Of a DNA stretch of 59,754 bases, positions 42,269 to 51,871 are shown in pieces. The notes under the pieces were generated by a model. The model did no database searches. It saw only the letters and a list, made by a program, of their open reading frames with translations, and was not told where the DNA came from. The stretch lies in assembly GCA_002473165.1 (NCBI GenBank), contig DKSD01000048.1:1-59754 (forward strand). Reading direction: 5' to 3'. Made by a program: the position numbers and the translations under genes. How positions within the stretch are numbered: position 1 is the first letter of the stretch; the number at the start of each line of letters is the position of its first letter. The DNA comes from Succinatimonas sp. UBA7265. GTDB lineage: Bacteria > Pseudomonadota > Gammaproteobacteria > Enterobacterales > Succinivibrionaceae.

Positions 42269-43360
42269 ATGCATATCAGCAGGCTCTATGTTCAAAACTT
42301 CCGAAACATAGAGCTCACCGATCTTCATCCGTCACCGCGCATCAATATCATTTTCGGCCCCAACGGCAGCGGGAAAACCTCGCTGCTTGAGGCCGTTTCC
42401 TACCTTTCCCTGGGACACTCCTTTCGCGGGGCAAACGTCCACCATCTGATCAGAAACAACAGCCTCTCGTTTACGCTTTCAGCAACCGTAAACCAGGACG
42501 ACGGCAACACAGACAGCCTGGGGATCATCAGGACGCGCTCCAAAAGCAGCGATCTGCAGATCAGCATCAACCAAAAACGTGTAAAACGGCTGCTCGATCT
42601 CATAGACAGGATCTGCGTCCAGGTGATCCACCCTGACAGCTATCAGGTGGTCACCGGAGGACCGGATCAGCGCAGGGCATTCATAGACTGGGGCGCATAT
42701 TACCTGTACCCGGAATTCAAAGATCTGTGGCTCAGATACAACCTGGCTTTAAAGCAAAGAAACGCGCTGCTGCGAATAGGCGCAGGCACAGATCAGTTTG
42801 AAAGCTGGAACGTCATCCTTGGGGAATGCGCCGAGAAAATCAGCAGGATGCGCGAGGAATACATCTATTCAATCTGCCCCACGCTCCATGAGACCCTTGA
42901 GGATTTCCTTCCGGGATTTAAGTTCGCTTTTTCAGTCTCAAAAGGATGGGAAAACGACAAAAAACTTAAAGAGATCTTAGAGTTAAACCTTGAAAAAGAC
43001 CGCATTTTGGGGTACACTTTTTACGGTTGTCACAGGGCTGATTTAAAGATCAGGGCCAATCAAATTCCGGCGGGAGACATGCTCTCCAGGGGACAGACAA
43101 AACTGCTGGTTTGCGCCATGCGGCTGTCCCAGGGCATTGTGTTGCAAAAAAACGCCGGGAAAAACTGCATTTACCTGATTGATGATCTCAATTCTGAACT
43201 GGACCAGACGTCAAGATCACGTTTAATAAGCGAAATCTTAAACAATAACAATCAGATATTTATTACAAATATCACCGGAGACCTTCCGGAAGCTGCGGAT
43301 GCGGATCCCTGTCTAATCGACATGAAAGAGCTGGCATCAAAACAGCAATCTCCGGAATGA
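42269..43360 (+). CDS. recF: DNA replication and repair protein RecF
   Basis: SMC-like ATPase that helps load RecA at single-strand gaps with RecO and RecR. The 363-residue protein has Walker A GPNGSGKTS (30-38), the ABC-type signature LSRGQTKLLVCAMRLSQG near residue 270, and Walker B LIDDLNSELDQ (near 306), where enterics have DDFASELD. It sits between dnaN and gyrB, with gyrB 7 bases downstream. Confidence 0.95.
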   Translation: MHISRLYVQNFRNIELTDLHPSPRINIIFGPNGSGKTSLLEAVSYLSLGHSFRGANVHHLIRNNSLSFTLSATVNQDDGNTDSLGIIRTRSKSSDLQISINQKRVKRLLDLIDRICVQVIHPDSYQVVTGGPDQRRAFIDWGAYYLYPEFKDLWLRYNLALKQRNALLRIGAGTDQFESWNVILGECAEKISRMREEYIYSICPTLHETLEDFLPGFKFAFSVSKGWENDKKLKEILELNLEKDRILGYTFYGCHRADLKIRANQIPAGDMLSRGQTKLLVCAMRLSQGIVLQKNAGKNCIYLIDDLNSELDQTSRSRLISEILNNNNQIFITNITGDLPEAADADPCLIDMKELASKQQSPE

Positions 43361-43367
43361 GGTAAAA

Positions 43368-45803
43368 ATGGCTGACCAGACCAAAGATACATACGACACT
43401 CAAAGCATTAAAGTCCTTCATGGCCTTGAGGCCGTGCGCAAACGCCCTGGCATGTACATCGGCGATACCGATGACGGCTCAGGCCTGCACCACATGGTGT
43501 TTGAAGCCGTCGACAATTCCATAGACGAAGCCCTCGCAGGTTTCTGCACCCATATAGAGGTGACCGTATACCAAGACGGTTCCGTAGGCTGCAAAGACAA
43601 CGGCCGCGGCATTCCGGTCGCCATGCACCCAGAGGAACACCGCAGCGCCGCAGAAGTGGTTATGACCGTGCTGCACGCCGGCGGCAAGTTCGACAACAAC
43701 TCATACAAGGTATCAGGCGGCCTGCACGGCGTCGGCATCTCGGTCGTCAACGCCCTCTCTGACAAACTCCTGCTCACCATAAGGCGCGACGGCCATGTGT
43801 GGCAGCAGACCTATCTCAACGGCGGCAACCCGGAAGCCCCGATCCATGCGATCGGCGATCTTGGGCCAAATGATGAAACCGGAACCGAGGTGAGGTTCTG
43901 GCCGTCCCACGAGATCTTCTCAAACACCACCTTTGACAAGAACGTCCTGGAAAAGCGCCTGCGCGAGCTCTCTTTCCTGAACTCCGGGATCCGCATTACC
44001 TTTACCGATCTGCGCGAGGAAAACTACCAGCAGGTTTTCCACCACGAAGGCGGCATCATGGAGTTCATCAAGTACCTGAACCAGAACAAGGGCCCGATCA
44101 ACGAGAAAATCTTCCACTTCTCCAAGATGTGCGAAAACAACATCTATGTGGAAGTCGGCATGCAGTGGACGGACTCCTACACTGAAAGCATCTACTGCTT
44201 TACGAACAACGTTCCCCAGAAAGACGGCGGAACCCATTTGCAAGGCTTCAAGAGCGCCCTGACCAGGACGTTTAACACCTACCTGGAAAAACAGGGCTAC
44301 ACGAAAAAACATAAGATCTCCGCATCCGGCGATGACGCCCGCGAAGGCCTGACTGCGGTTATTTCCGTGAAAATGCCGGACCCGAAGTTCTCCTCGCAGA
44401 CGAAGGACAAGCTGGTCTCGTCGGAAGCGACCGCAGCGGTGAACTCCGCCGTGGCCGAACACCTCGAATACTACCTTGAGGAGAACCCCCAGGACGCTGA
44501 CACGATCTGCATGAAGATCATCGAAAGCGCCAGGGTGCGTGACGCCATGCGCAAAGCCCGCGATCTTTCAAGGAAGAAAGGCCTGGACATCAACTCGCTG
44601 CCTGAGAAACTCGTCCCGTGCAGAGAAAAAGATCCGGCCTATTCTGAACTGTTCCTCGTCGAGGGCGACTCAGCAGGCGGCTCAGCCAAAAACGGCCGCG
44701 ATTCCAAGTTCCAGGCGATCCTCCCGCTGCGCGGCAAGATCTTAAACGTCGAGAAAGCCAGGTTTGACCGCATGATCCAGTCGCAGCAGATCGGCACCCT
44801 GGTGACCGTGCTCGGCTGCGGTATCGGCAAAGAGGATTACAACCCGGACAAATTCCGCTACCACAACGTCATCATCATGACCGATGCCGATGTCGACGGT
44901 GCCCACATCCGCATCCTGCTTCTGACGTTCTTCTACCGCCAGATGCCGGAGCTTATAGAACGCGGCTATGTTTATGTGGCCCAGCCGCCTTTGTACAAAT
45001 ACGCCAAAGGCAAACAGGTACGCTATGTGCTCAGCGACAAAGAGGCTTTGCAGTACAAAACCAATATGGCTTTGGAATCAGGCTCGCTTTATGTAAACAA
45101 AGAAGCCGCCCCGATCTCCGGCGTGCCGCTTGAGAAGCTCTTTAACGAATACAACAAAGTGATGAGCCGCATGCCCAAGCTTACCCAGAAGCTTGAGAAA
45201 AACATCGTAATCAAGCTCATGTACTATCCGCTGCTCACTGACGCAGACTTCACTGCCGAGGACAAGATGAAGCAGTGGACGGACGGGTTTATCAAACAGC
45301 TGCCGAGCAATGAGTCAGAAGGTGTGTTCTTCCGCAGCGAAGTTAAGTTCGATCCTGTCGAGCAAAAATACTTCCCGGTGATCATCCAGCACATCCACGG
45401 CATCGACTACCGCAATGAGCTGAACCTCAACTTCTTTGCCTCTCCTGATTACCAGCTCTTAAAGGCCATGAACCAAAAGGTAAACGGGCTTATAGAGAAC
45501 GGCGGTTTCGTGGAGATCGGCTCAAAGCAGGTTCCGGTCGGCAGTTTCGACGAGGCCTACCACGTCATGATGCGCGAAGGTTTCTCGGGTGTGAAGATCC
45601 AGCGCTACAAGGGACTGGGCGAAATGAGCCCTGAGCAGCTCTCCGAGACCACCATGAACCCGGACACCCGCACGCTGCTTAAAGTGGAAATCACCGACGC
45701 CATGGAAGCTGACCGGCTGTTTACCGAGCTCATGGGCGAGAACGTGGAAAACCGCAAGGTCTTCATTGCCGAAAACGCCTCAAAGGCCACGCTCGACATC
45801 TGA
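43368..45803 (+). CDS. gyrB: DNA gyrase subunit B
   Basis: ATPase subunit of gyrase, which introduces negative supercoils. The 811-residue protein has the GHKL ATPase domain (KRPGMYIGDTDDGSGLHHMVFEAVDNSIDEA; GGLHGVGISVVNALS), the transducer, the TOPRIM domain beginning EGDSAGGSAK at Glu432 with DADVDGAHI, and the extended gammaproteobacterial TOPRIM insert and C-terminus ending RKVFIAENASKATLDI. Length fits the E. coli type (804). Confidence 0.97.
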   Translation: MADQTKDTYDTQSIKVLHGLEAVRKRPGMYIGDTDDGSGLHHMVFEAVDNSIDEALAGFCTHIEVTVYQDGSVGCKDNGRGIPVAMHPEEHRSAAEVVMTVLHAGGKFDNNSYKVSGGLHGVGISVVNALSDKLLLTIRRDGHVWQQTYLNGGNPEAPIHAIGDLGPNDETGTEVRFWPSHEIFSNTTFDKNVLEKRLRELSFLNSGIRITFTDLREENYQQVFHHEGGIMEFIKYLNQNKGPINEKIFHFSKMCENNIYVEVGMQWTDSYTESIYCFTNNVPQKDGGTHLQGFKSALTRTFNTYLEKQGYTKKHKISASGDDAREGLTAVISVKMPDPKFSSQTKDKLVSSEATAAVNSAVAEHLEYYLEENPQDADTICMKIIESARVRDAMRKARDLSRKKGLDINSLPEKLVPCREKDPAYSELFLVEGDSAGGSAKNGRDSKFQAILPLRGKILNVEKARFDRMIQSQQIGTLVTVLGCGIGKEDYNPDKFRYHNVIIMTDADVDGAHIRILLLTFFYRQMPELIERGYVYVAQPPLYKYAKGKQVRYVLSDKEALQYKTNMALESGSLYVNKEAAPISGVPLEKLFNEYNKVMSRMPKLTQKLEKNIVIKLMYYPLLTDADFTAEDKMKQWTDGFIKQLPSNESEGVFFRSEVKFDPVEQKYFPVIIQHIHGIDYRNELNLNFFASPDYQLLKAMNQKVNGLIENGGFVEIGSKQVPVGSFDEAYHVMMREGFSGVKIQRYKGLGEMSPEQLSETTMNPDTRTLLKVEITDAMEADRLFTELMGENVENRKVFIAENASKATLDI

Positions 45804-45820
45804 TTAATGTGCTTGCGATT

Positions 45821-45847
45821 AATTCGCCTGCGATTTGCGGGCGAATT
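45821..45847 (+). terminator. Possible terminator or stem after gyrB
   Basis: AATTCGCC and GGCGAATT form a perfect 8-bp stem with an 11-base loop, 17 bases after gyrB. The following TTGATC is also the -35 of rpmH, and the T-run is weak. Confidence 0.4.
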
Positions 45848-45876
45848 TGATCGCAGAGAAAAAAACTGGGTATAAT
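45847..45876 (+). promoter_or_regulatory. rpmH promoter
   Basis: TTGATC (45847-45852) and TATAAT (45871-45876) are separated by 18 bases, a strong sigma-70 promoter. A short stem GGCGGC-taa-GCCGCC lies in the leader at 45922-45936. Confidence 0.75.
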
Positions 45877-45951
45877 GTGCAGATTTTACACGGTGCACAT
45901 TTTGCCCGTTGATACGATTATGGCGGCTAAGCCGCCGTTGGAGATACTCAA

Positions 45952-46095
45952 ATGAAACGTACTTTCCAGCCTAACGTCCATAAGCGCCATCAGACCCACG
46001 GCTTCCGCATTCGCATGCGCACCGCCGACGGCCGCAAGGTTCTTTCCCGCCGCCGCGCCAAGGGCCGTAAGCGCTTAACCACCGTTAATGACTGA
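45952..46095 (+). CDS. rpmH: 50S ribosomal protein L34
   Basis: A 47-residue, very basic ribosomal protein. It begins MKRTFQPNVHKRHQTHGFR and ends in GRKRLTTVND; the family's KRTFQP, HGFR and RRRAKGR segments are all present. The next gene, rnpA, overlaps its last 8 bases, the arrangement seen in most bacteria. Confidence 0.97.
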   Translation: MKRTFQPNVHKRHQTHGFRIRMRTADGRKVLSRRRAKGRKRLTTVND

Positions 46096-46447
46096 TAATA
46101 CCTTTCCCCGTGAAGTGAGGCTTCTCTCTTCCGGGGACTATGACAGGGTATTTAACAAATGCATCAGGGCAAGTGTGCCCGGAGTTTTGGTTCTTGCTCA
46201 CAAGGACAAAGGATCCGGTCACGCTCGCCTTGGTTTGGTAGTTCCCAAAAAAATCCTCAAAAGAGCAGTCTGGAGAAACCGCGTCAAACGCGTGATTCGA
46301 GAGACTTTCAGGCTTAGTCAGGCTTCTCTGCCGCACGCTGATCTCATCGTGATCGCGCGCACCGGCATAAAAGCAATGAGCAACCCTGAACTGCGTCAGA
46401 CGCTGTTGAAGCTATGGGATCAGATATCTCACCGCTTGCCCGATTAG
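46088..46447 (+). CDS. rnpA: Ribonuclease P protein component
   Basis: Basic protein cofactor of the RNase P ribozyme, which trims the 5' ends of tRNA precursors. The 119-residue protein has the family RNR motif in AVWRNRVKRVIRE (about 60-72) and the RLGLVVPKK strand before it. It overlaps rpmH at its start and yidD at its end. Confidence 0.95.
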   Translation: MTDNTFPREVRLLSSGDYDRVFNKCIRASVPGVLVLAHKDKGSGHARLGLVVPKKILKRAVWRNRVKRVIRETFRLSQASLPHADLIVIARTGIKAMSNPELRQTLLKLWDQISHRLPD

Positions 46448-46674
46448 GGATCCTGCTTATCCGCTTCTATCAGCACTTCATAAGCCCCCTTCTAGGTCAG
46501 CACTGCAGATTCTATCCTTCATGCTCTCAATACACCCTGGACGCTATCAGGGAATGGGGATTCTGGAGGGGATCGTATCTGGGGTTTAGAAGAATTCTAA
46601 GATGCAATCCCATGAATCCGGGCGGTTTTGATCCCGTCCCCCTCAATCCCAAGCGACATACGGACCACAAATAA
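46414..46674 (+). CDS. yidD: Membrane protein insertion efficiency factor YidD
   Basis: Small membrane-associated protein that assists YidC-mediated insertion. The 86-residue product has the family core: LIRFYQHFISPLLGQHCRF, then YPSCSQYTLDAI with conserved cysteines, ending RCNPMNPGGFDPVP. It overlaps rnpA by 34 bases and lies 2 bases before yidC. Confidence 0.95.
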   Translation: MGSDISPLARLGILLIRFYQHFISPLLGQHCRFYPSCSQYTLDAIREWGFWRGSYLGFRRILRCNPMNPGGFDPVPLNPKRHTDHK

Positions 46675-46676
46675 AA

Positions 46677-48350
46677 ATGGAACAACAAAGAAACATCCTT
46701 TTAATTGTTCTGCTTTGCGTCACCCTCATGATCTTTTGGAACTGGGAGTCAGACAAAGTCAACGCTGAACGTTTGGCCCAGCAGCAGCAAGAAGCCGCTC
46801 AAAGCGGTTCCGGCTCAGAGATCAACGACGCTGACGTTTCCGGCAAGTCCATAAAGCTCAAAAGCGACAGCCTTGATCTGATGATTTCCCTCAAAGGCGG
46901 CGACATCATCGACGCCAGGCTCCCGAAGATTAAGCAGGAGCAGGACAAAGACGATCCGTTCCACCTCTTAATGAGCAACGGCGCTTTTACCTATCAGGCG
47001 CAGTCAGGTCTCGCGGGGCGTGACGGTCCTGACGCCAAAGCCCGCCCCGAATATAAGTCCGAGAGCGACCAGTATGTGCTCAAAGACGGCGAGGACAGCG
47101 TCTCCGCCACACTGGTAACTGAAAGCGACGGCGTCAAATACACCAAGGTTTACACCTTAAAGCGCGGATCCTATGTCGTTGACGTGCAGTACAAGGTGGA
47201 AAACAGCACGGACAAAGATCTGAGCCTGTGCTTCTACGGCCAGCTTAAGCAGACCGTGGATGACAGTTACCTGCAAAAGAACACCGGCTTTGGCATGGTC
47301 GCGTCCGCCTACCGCGGCACCGCCTATTCGACTGATTCGACGCGTTACGAGAAACTCAAGCTCGATGAGATCGTAAGCGACAAGCAGGAGAACAGCTCGC
47401 TCTACCAGGAAACCAAATCCGGCTGGGTTGCCATGATCCAGCACTATTTCGTCTCCGCCTGGCTCACCCCCAGGGACAGCAAGGACGCGCATGTCGTTTA
47501 CACGAACGCGGTCAAAGAAGCCAATGGCGAGTACAAGAACGCCATGATCGGCATTCGCACTGACAACGTCAGCGTGCCTGCCGGCCAGACCCGCACTTTT
47601 GACGCGGATCTCTGGCTTGGCCCCAAGAACCAGGATGAAATGGAGGCCGCCGCTCCCAACCTCGACCTGACCGTCGACTACGGCTGGCTGTGGTTTATCT
47701 CCGTGCCGCTGTTTAAAGTGCTGCAGTTCGTCCACTCCTTCCTCGGCAACTGGGGCTTCTCGATCATCATCCTGACCCTGATTGTCCGCGGCCTGATGTT
47801 CCCGCTGACGAAGGCGCAGTACACCTCAATGGCCAAGATGAGGCTGCTGACCCCGAAGATGCAGGAGCTGCGCGAGCGTTATAAAGACGATCGCCAAAAA
47901 CTCGGCCAGGAAACCATGAAGCTGTACAAGCAGGAAAAGGTCAATCCTATGGGCGGATGCCTGCCGCTGGTCATCCAGATGCCTATCTTCATCGCCCTGT
48001 ACTGGATGCTCATGGAATCCACAGAGCTCAGGCAGTCCAGCTTTATGCTGTGGATCACCGATCTTTCTGTCCACGATCCTTACTTTGTGCTGCCGATCCT
48101 CTACGGCATCTCGATGTTCTTCCTGCAGAAGATGTCGCCGACTCCGATCACTGACCCGATCCAGCGCAAGGTCTTTATGGCCATGCCGTTCGTGTTCACC
48201 TTCATGTTCTGCACCTTCCCTGCAGGCCTGACGCTCTACTGGCTGGTGTCCAACTGCTTCACCATCTTCCAGCAGACCGTTATCTTCCGCTCGCTGGAAA
48301 AACGCGGCCTGAGCATGAAGGCTCCGCCCAAGGCCAAAGCCGCAAAATAA
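46677..48350 (+). CDS. yidC: Membrane protein insertase YidC
   Basis: Inner-membrane insertase and chaperone. The 557-residue protein has the gammaproteobacterial form: an N-terminal helix (NILLIVLLCVTLMIFWNW), a large periplasmic beta-sandwich domain (about 55-330), then the five-helix insertase core (about 345-540), including TKAQYTSMAKMRLLTPKMQELRERYKDD and NPMGGCLPLVIQMPIFIALYW. It ends in a basic tail. mnmE follows 3 bases after the stop. Confidence 0.97.
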   Translation: MEQQRNILLIVLLCVTLMIFWNWESDKVNAERLAQQQQEAAQSGSGSEINDADVSGKSIKLKSDSLDLMISLKGGDIIDARLPKIKQEQDKDDPFHLLMSNGAFTYQAQSGLAGRDGPDAKARPEYKSESDQYVLKDGEDSVSATLVTESDGVKYTKVYTLKRGSYVVDVQYKVENSTDKDLSLCFYGQLKQTVDDSYLQKNTGFGMVASAYRGTAYSTDSTRYEKLKLDEIVSDKQENSSLYQETKSGWVAMIQHYFVSAWLTPRDSKDAHVVYTNAVKEANGEYKNAMIGIRTDNVSVPAGQTRTFDADLWLGPKNQDEMEAAAPNLDLTVDYGWLWFISVPLFKVLQFVHSFLGNWGFSIIILTLIVRGLMFPLTKAQYTSMAKMRLLTPKMQELRERYKDDRQKLGQETMKLYKQEKVNPMGGCLPLVIQMPIFIALYWMLMESTELRQSSFMLWITDLSVHDPYFVLPILYGISMFFLQKMSPTPITDPIQRKVFMAMPFVFTFMFCTFPAGLTLYWLVSNCFTIFQQTVIFRSLEKRGLSMKAPPKAKAAK

Positions 48351-48353
48351 ACG

Positions 48354-49724
48354 ATGACTGATCTTCAGACCATCGCCGCGATTGCCACCCCTCAAGGCAG
48401 GGGTGGCGTCGCCGTCATCAGGGTGTCAGGATCTCTGGCTCTTGAGGCAGCCAAAGAGCTCACCGGCCTTAACCCCAAGCCTCGCCATGCCTATTACACC
48501 CGTTTTATAAAAGACGGCGTGCAGCTTGACGAGGGGATCCTGCTGTATTTCCCCGCTCCGCACTCTTATACAGGCGAGGATGTCACAGAATTCCAGGGGC
48601 ACGCAGGCACTGTGGCGCCGCAGCGCCTACTCAAAGGGCTGCTGGGGATCAAGGGGATCCGCCTGGCGGAGCCCGGAGAATTCACGCGCCGCGCCTTTAT
48701 GAACGGACGCATGGACCTCACCGAGGCCGAAGCCGTGGAAGATCTGATCTCCGCAGGCTCTGAGAGCGCAGCGCGCGCCGCCCTGGCATCGCTCAGCGGC
48801 GCTTTTTCCGACGATTTAAACAGGCTCAGTCAATCCCTGACCGATTTTCGGGTGCACCTGGAGGGCTGCCTGGATTTTCCCGAGGAACATGAGGACTTTT
48901 TCGATTCCGGGAAAGCCAAAGCCCGGCTTAAGGAAATCCTCAGTCAGGCGGAGCTGTCACACCGGCGCGGCAGTCAGGGGCTGTTGCTGAGCGAAGGAGC
49001 CCGCCTGGTGCTGGCCGGGGCTCCCAACGCCGGCAAATCCAGCCTCTTAAACGCGCTTTCAGGCGAGGAAAAAGCCATCGTCACCAGCATTCCCGGCACC
49101 ACGCGCGATGTCCTGTCCTCGCAGATAGTCCTCGACGGGGTTACGGTAAACATCACGGACACCGCAGGCCTCAGGGACAATCCTTCCGATGAGATCGAAG
49201 CTATAGGCATCAAAAAAGCCATGAACGAGATCCGCAAGGCCGATCTTACGCTGCTGCTCATCGACGGCTCCCTGCCGCCTGCTGAGGGAGAGGAGATCTT
49301 AAACAAGCTCAGCAACTGCGGGGCTGAGCCCTCAAGGGTGCTGATCGCAGTCTCCAAAGCGGATCTGCACACGAACCGTGAAACCGAGGCTTTCCTCAAT
49401 TCCCCAAAGCTCAAGGCCTACCGCAAGGTGCACACCTCAGTTAAAACCGGCAGCGGCTTAAACGAGCTTAAAGACACCCTCAGGGAACTTTTGGGAATCA
49501 TGCCGGTTGAAGGCACATACAGCGCCCGCCGCCGCCAAATCAGCGAGCTTGAAGAAGCGATCAATGGGATCAAAAGGGCCGGGGAGATGCTTGATTTTGG
49601 CGATCTGGTGCTCTGCGCCCAGGAGATCCGCGAGGCGCAGGACCACCTCGGGACCATCACCGGAAAAGTCACCTCAGATGACATCTTAGGCAGGATCTTC
49701 AGCACGTTCTGCATCGGCAAGTAG
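48354..49724 (+). CDS. mnmE: tRNA uridine-5-carboxymethylaminomethyl modification GTPase MnmE
   Basis: Works with MnmG to modify wobble U34 in several tRNAs. The 456-residue protein has the folate-binding N-domain (GRGGVAVIRVSG; FPAPHSYTGEDVTEFQGHAG), a helical domain, and an inserted G domain with G1 GAPNAGKSS near 222-230, the TTRD switch and DTAGLRD. It ends with the catalytic FCIGK, intact. In many bacteria mnmG, rsmG and parAB come next. Here the pqi genes follow on the other strand, so those genes lie elsewhere. The 22-base gap to pqiC holds no terminator. Confidence 0.97.
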   Translation: MTDLQTIAAIATPQGRGGVAVIRVSGSLALEAAKELTGLNPKPRHAYYTRFIKDGVQLDEGILLYFPAPHSYTGEDVTEFQGHAGTVAPQRLLKGLLGIKGIRLAEPGEFTRRAFMNGRMDLTEAEAVEDLISAGSESAARAALASLSGAFSDDLNRLSQSLTDFRVHLEGCLDFPEEHEDFFDSGKAKARLKEILSQAELSHRRGSQGLLLSEGARLVLAGAPNAGKSSLLNALSGEEKAIVTSIPGTTRDVLSSQIVLDGVTVNITDTAGLRDNPSDEIEAIGIKKAMNEIRKADLTLLLIDGSLPPAEGEEILNKLSNCGAEPSRVLIAVSKADLHTNRETEAFLNSPKLKAYRKVHTSVKTGSGLNELKDTLRELLGIMPVEGTYSARRRQISELEEAINGIKRAGEMLDFGDLVLCAQEIREAQDHLGTITGKVTSDDILGRIFSTFCIGK

Positions 49725-49746
49725 CAGAGTGCGTAATCGGTCCTGC

Positions 49747-50259
49747 TCACCTCATCAGCGCCGCAGCCTCCGAGGCTATTTGGTAAAAGCCGCGGCGCAG
49801 CTCCAAAGCAAGCTTTGCATACCCGGTCCCTGACTGGGCGCCGCGGTAACTCAGCGGCTGCTCAAACAGCGTTTTGCCGCCGCGAGAGGCGCTTATCAGG
49901 CAGTCTTCTGCCACCTCCCCTGAGGTGCTGCCCTCAAAGCGCAACACTTTAACCGTCACCTTAGTCCCGGAGGGCAATCCGGCAGATCCCATCTCATCGG
50001 CCATAATGAGCTTAAGCTGGGACTCAAGCCCGCCTGACCACTGATGGCTGAGCGCGGGATGCACACTGACTTCCGAGGTCCTCACCATCAGACTGTCGCT
50101 GTCCGTGCCGTTTAGCAGCGCCACCTCGATGTCATTGCTGTAAAGCAGGGCGCCGGCTTTGATGTCTGAGGTCATGGTATAGGTAAAATTCTCCTGGCTG
50201 CCGGCACAGCCGCTCAGCGCCAGCAGCAGCAAAACAGCCGGGATCAGCTTTTTATTCAT
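49747..50259 (-). CDS. pqiC: PqiC-like outer-membrane lipoprotein
   Basis: Last gene of the pqiABC unit, encoding a 170-residue lipoprotein of the ABC-transport auxiliary (DUF330) type. The signal peptide ends in the lipobox LSGC with Cys at 18. The residues after it (Ala-Gly) do not contain the Asp of inner-membrane retention, consistent with outer-membrane sorting. PqiC binds PqiB in E. coli, forming the outer end of a lipid-transport tunnel. It overlaps pqiB by 8 bases. Confidence 0.8.
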   Translation of the reverse strand: MNKKLIPAVLLLLALSGCAGSQENFTYTMTSDIKAGALLYSNDIEVALLNGTDSDSLMVRTSEVSVHPALSHQWSGGLESQLKLIMADEMGSAGLPSGTKVTVKVLRFEGSTSGEVAEDCLISASRGGKTLFEQPLSYRGAQSGTGYAKLALELRRGFYQIASEAAALMR

Positions 50260-51871
50260 GTTGTTCTCCTGCGGGGATCGGATCCGCGCCGGATCCGCCG
50301 AAGATCACCAGACTGGGATCGCGGCTGGTGCGCTTAAGCCCGGGGCGTACCTCTTTGACGGTTTTATCGAGTTCCGTGAGCACCTGCTCAAGCGTATCCA
50401 GCAGCCCCGGCACCCCGTCGGCGCCGCCCCTTAAGGTGCTCAGGGTCTTGTCAAGCTCCTTTAGCGTCTTCTCGAGGTTTTCAGAAAGCCCTGAGACATC
50501 AAGCTCTGAGCTCTTGGAATCCAAAGTCGCCAGCAGTTTGTCTATGCCTTGGAGTGTCTTTCTTACGTCTTTTGAAATGCCGGCGTAGTCGATCTCATTG
50601 AGCTTGCGCGACAGCTCGGAGAGCTGATCGGTAAATGAAGAGCTCTCGGCAGTGGGGATGACCGCGGTGCCGCGGTATTGCGCGATCTTTGGCGCCTGGC
50701 ATTTGCCTTTGGCACCCTTTATCTCAAGGGTTATCAGATCGCCTTTGGAAATCAGGCTTGAAGATCCTACCGATGCGCACAAGGTATGGTTTTTCAGTCC
50801 CTTATCTACAAAATCGCTGATCTCCTGATCGCTGGCGCCGTTTACTGACAAAGCGATCAAAGCCGGGATCGGCCGATTGGCGCCCAGCAGTTCGCCGCCG
50901 TCAGCGTACCAAGGCACCTGGAGCACCCTTCCTGCTTCAACGCCGCGCAGTTTCACCATGCTGCCTGCGGCAAGGTTCTCGAGGTTCCCTTTGATCATGA
51001 CCACATAGTGAGGTTTGCGCTTGAGAGCGGCGCTGGCCGCCGACGTGCGGTCGTCATGCAGCTGCAGCGTGGTGCCGGCTTTAAGCTCAGCCTTGCTTGG
51101 TTTGCCGAAATCGTCAAAGGTGATCCCGCCTGAGATCAGGTTTTGCAGCGCATCGGTGTTGAAATTGATCCCGGACGGGCCGAAAGAGAAATCCATGCCG
51201 CTGTTTACCCAAAACACGGTGTTGGCGTTGAAGAGATCGAGGTATTTGCGGTCAAGGCCAACTTTGTAAACGACCTGCCCTTTGTGCTCATCAAGCCTGG
51301 CATTGACGATCCTGCCCACCTCAAAGCCTTTGAACGTCACCGGATCGCTGACATTGAGCTTCTTGCGCCCGGTGGAGATCAGGGTGATCAGCCGCATGTC
51401 GGCATCGCTGAAATCAGCGGGCAGCTCATCATGCAGTTCAAACTCCGAGGCCTGCTCATGGGCATTTCCTTTGTAAAGCTGGATGTAGTTTCCCGAAAGA
51501 ATGGTGTCAAGGCCGGAAATATTTGCCGACTGCACCCGGGGTTTTACGACGTAGAACACCGAATCCTGATTTAACAGCGCCTCAGTGCCCGGATCCATGC
51601 TTACCTGCAGCTCCACCCCGCGGTAGTTGTCAGCGAGCTTTACCGCCGTGACTTTACCCACTGATACCGATCTGAACTTCACCAAGGTCTTTCCGGCCTC
51701 AATTCCTGAGGCTTCTGAGGCGGTAAGCGTGATTTCCGGACCTTTGTTGATGGTGTTATGCCACAGCAGCATCACGGTGATGATCAAAGCCAAAAGCGGC
51801 ACCACCCAGGCAAGCGACAGGTGCGCAGGCTTTCTCAGCACGGCCTTTTTTACCGGATTTTTGTCAGTCAT
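50252..51871 (-). CDS. pqiB: PqiB, triple-MCE periplasmic lipid-transport protein
   Basis: Inner-membrane-anchored protein whose stacked MCE rings and long helical needle make a lipid tunnel across the periplasm. After a short cytoplasmic stretch and one transmembrane helix (about 18-37), three MCE repeats can be read: GKTLVKFRSVSVGKV, SDPVTFKGFEVGRI and GSMVKLRGVEAGRV. A long coiled-coil C-terminus (about 400-520) follows. I start at ATG 51871 (539 residues); it overlaps the pqiA stop by 8 bases, so the two are coupled. The frame continues 16 codons upstream inside pqiA, but that part is not needed. Confidence 0.9.
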   Translation of the reverse strand: MTDKNPVKKAVLRKPAHLSLAWVVPLLALIITVMLLWHNTINKGPEITLTASEASGIEAGKTLVKFRSVSVGKVTAVKLADNYRGVELQVSMDPGTEALLNQDSVFYVVKPRVQSANISGLDTILSGNYIQLYKGNAHEQASEFELHDELPADFSDADMRLITLISTGRKKLNVSDPVTFKGFEVGRIVNARLDEHKGQVVYKVGLDRKYLDLFNANTVFWVNSGMDFSFGPSGINFNTDALQNLISGGITFDDFGKPSKAELKAGTTLQLHDDRTSAASAALKRKPHYVVMIKGNLENLAAGSMVKLRGVEAGRVLQVPWYADGGELLGANRPIPALIALSVNGASDQEISDFVDKGLKNHTLCASVGSSSLISKGDLITLEIKGAKGKCQAPKIAQYRGTAVIPTAESSSFTDQLSELSRKLNEIDYAGISKDVRKTLQGIDKLLATLDSKSSELDVSGLSENLEKTLKELDKTLSTLRGGADGVPGLLDTLEQVLTELDKTVKEVRPGLKRTSRDPSLVIFGGSGADPIPAGEQHE

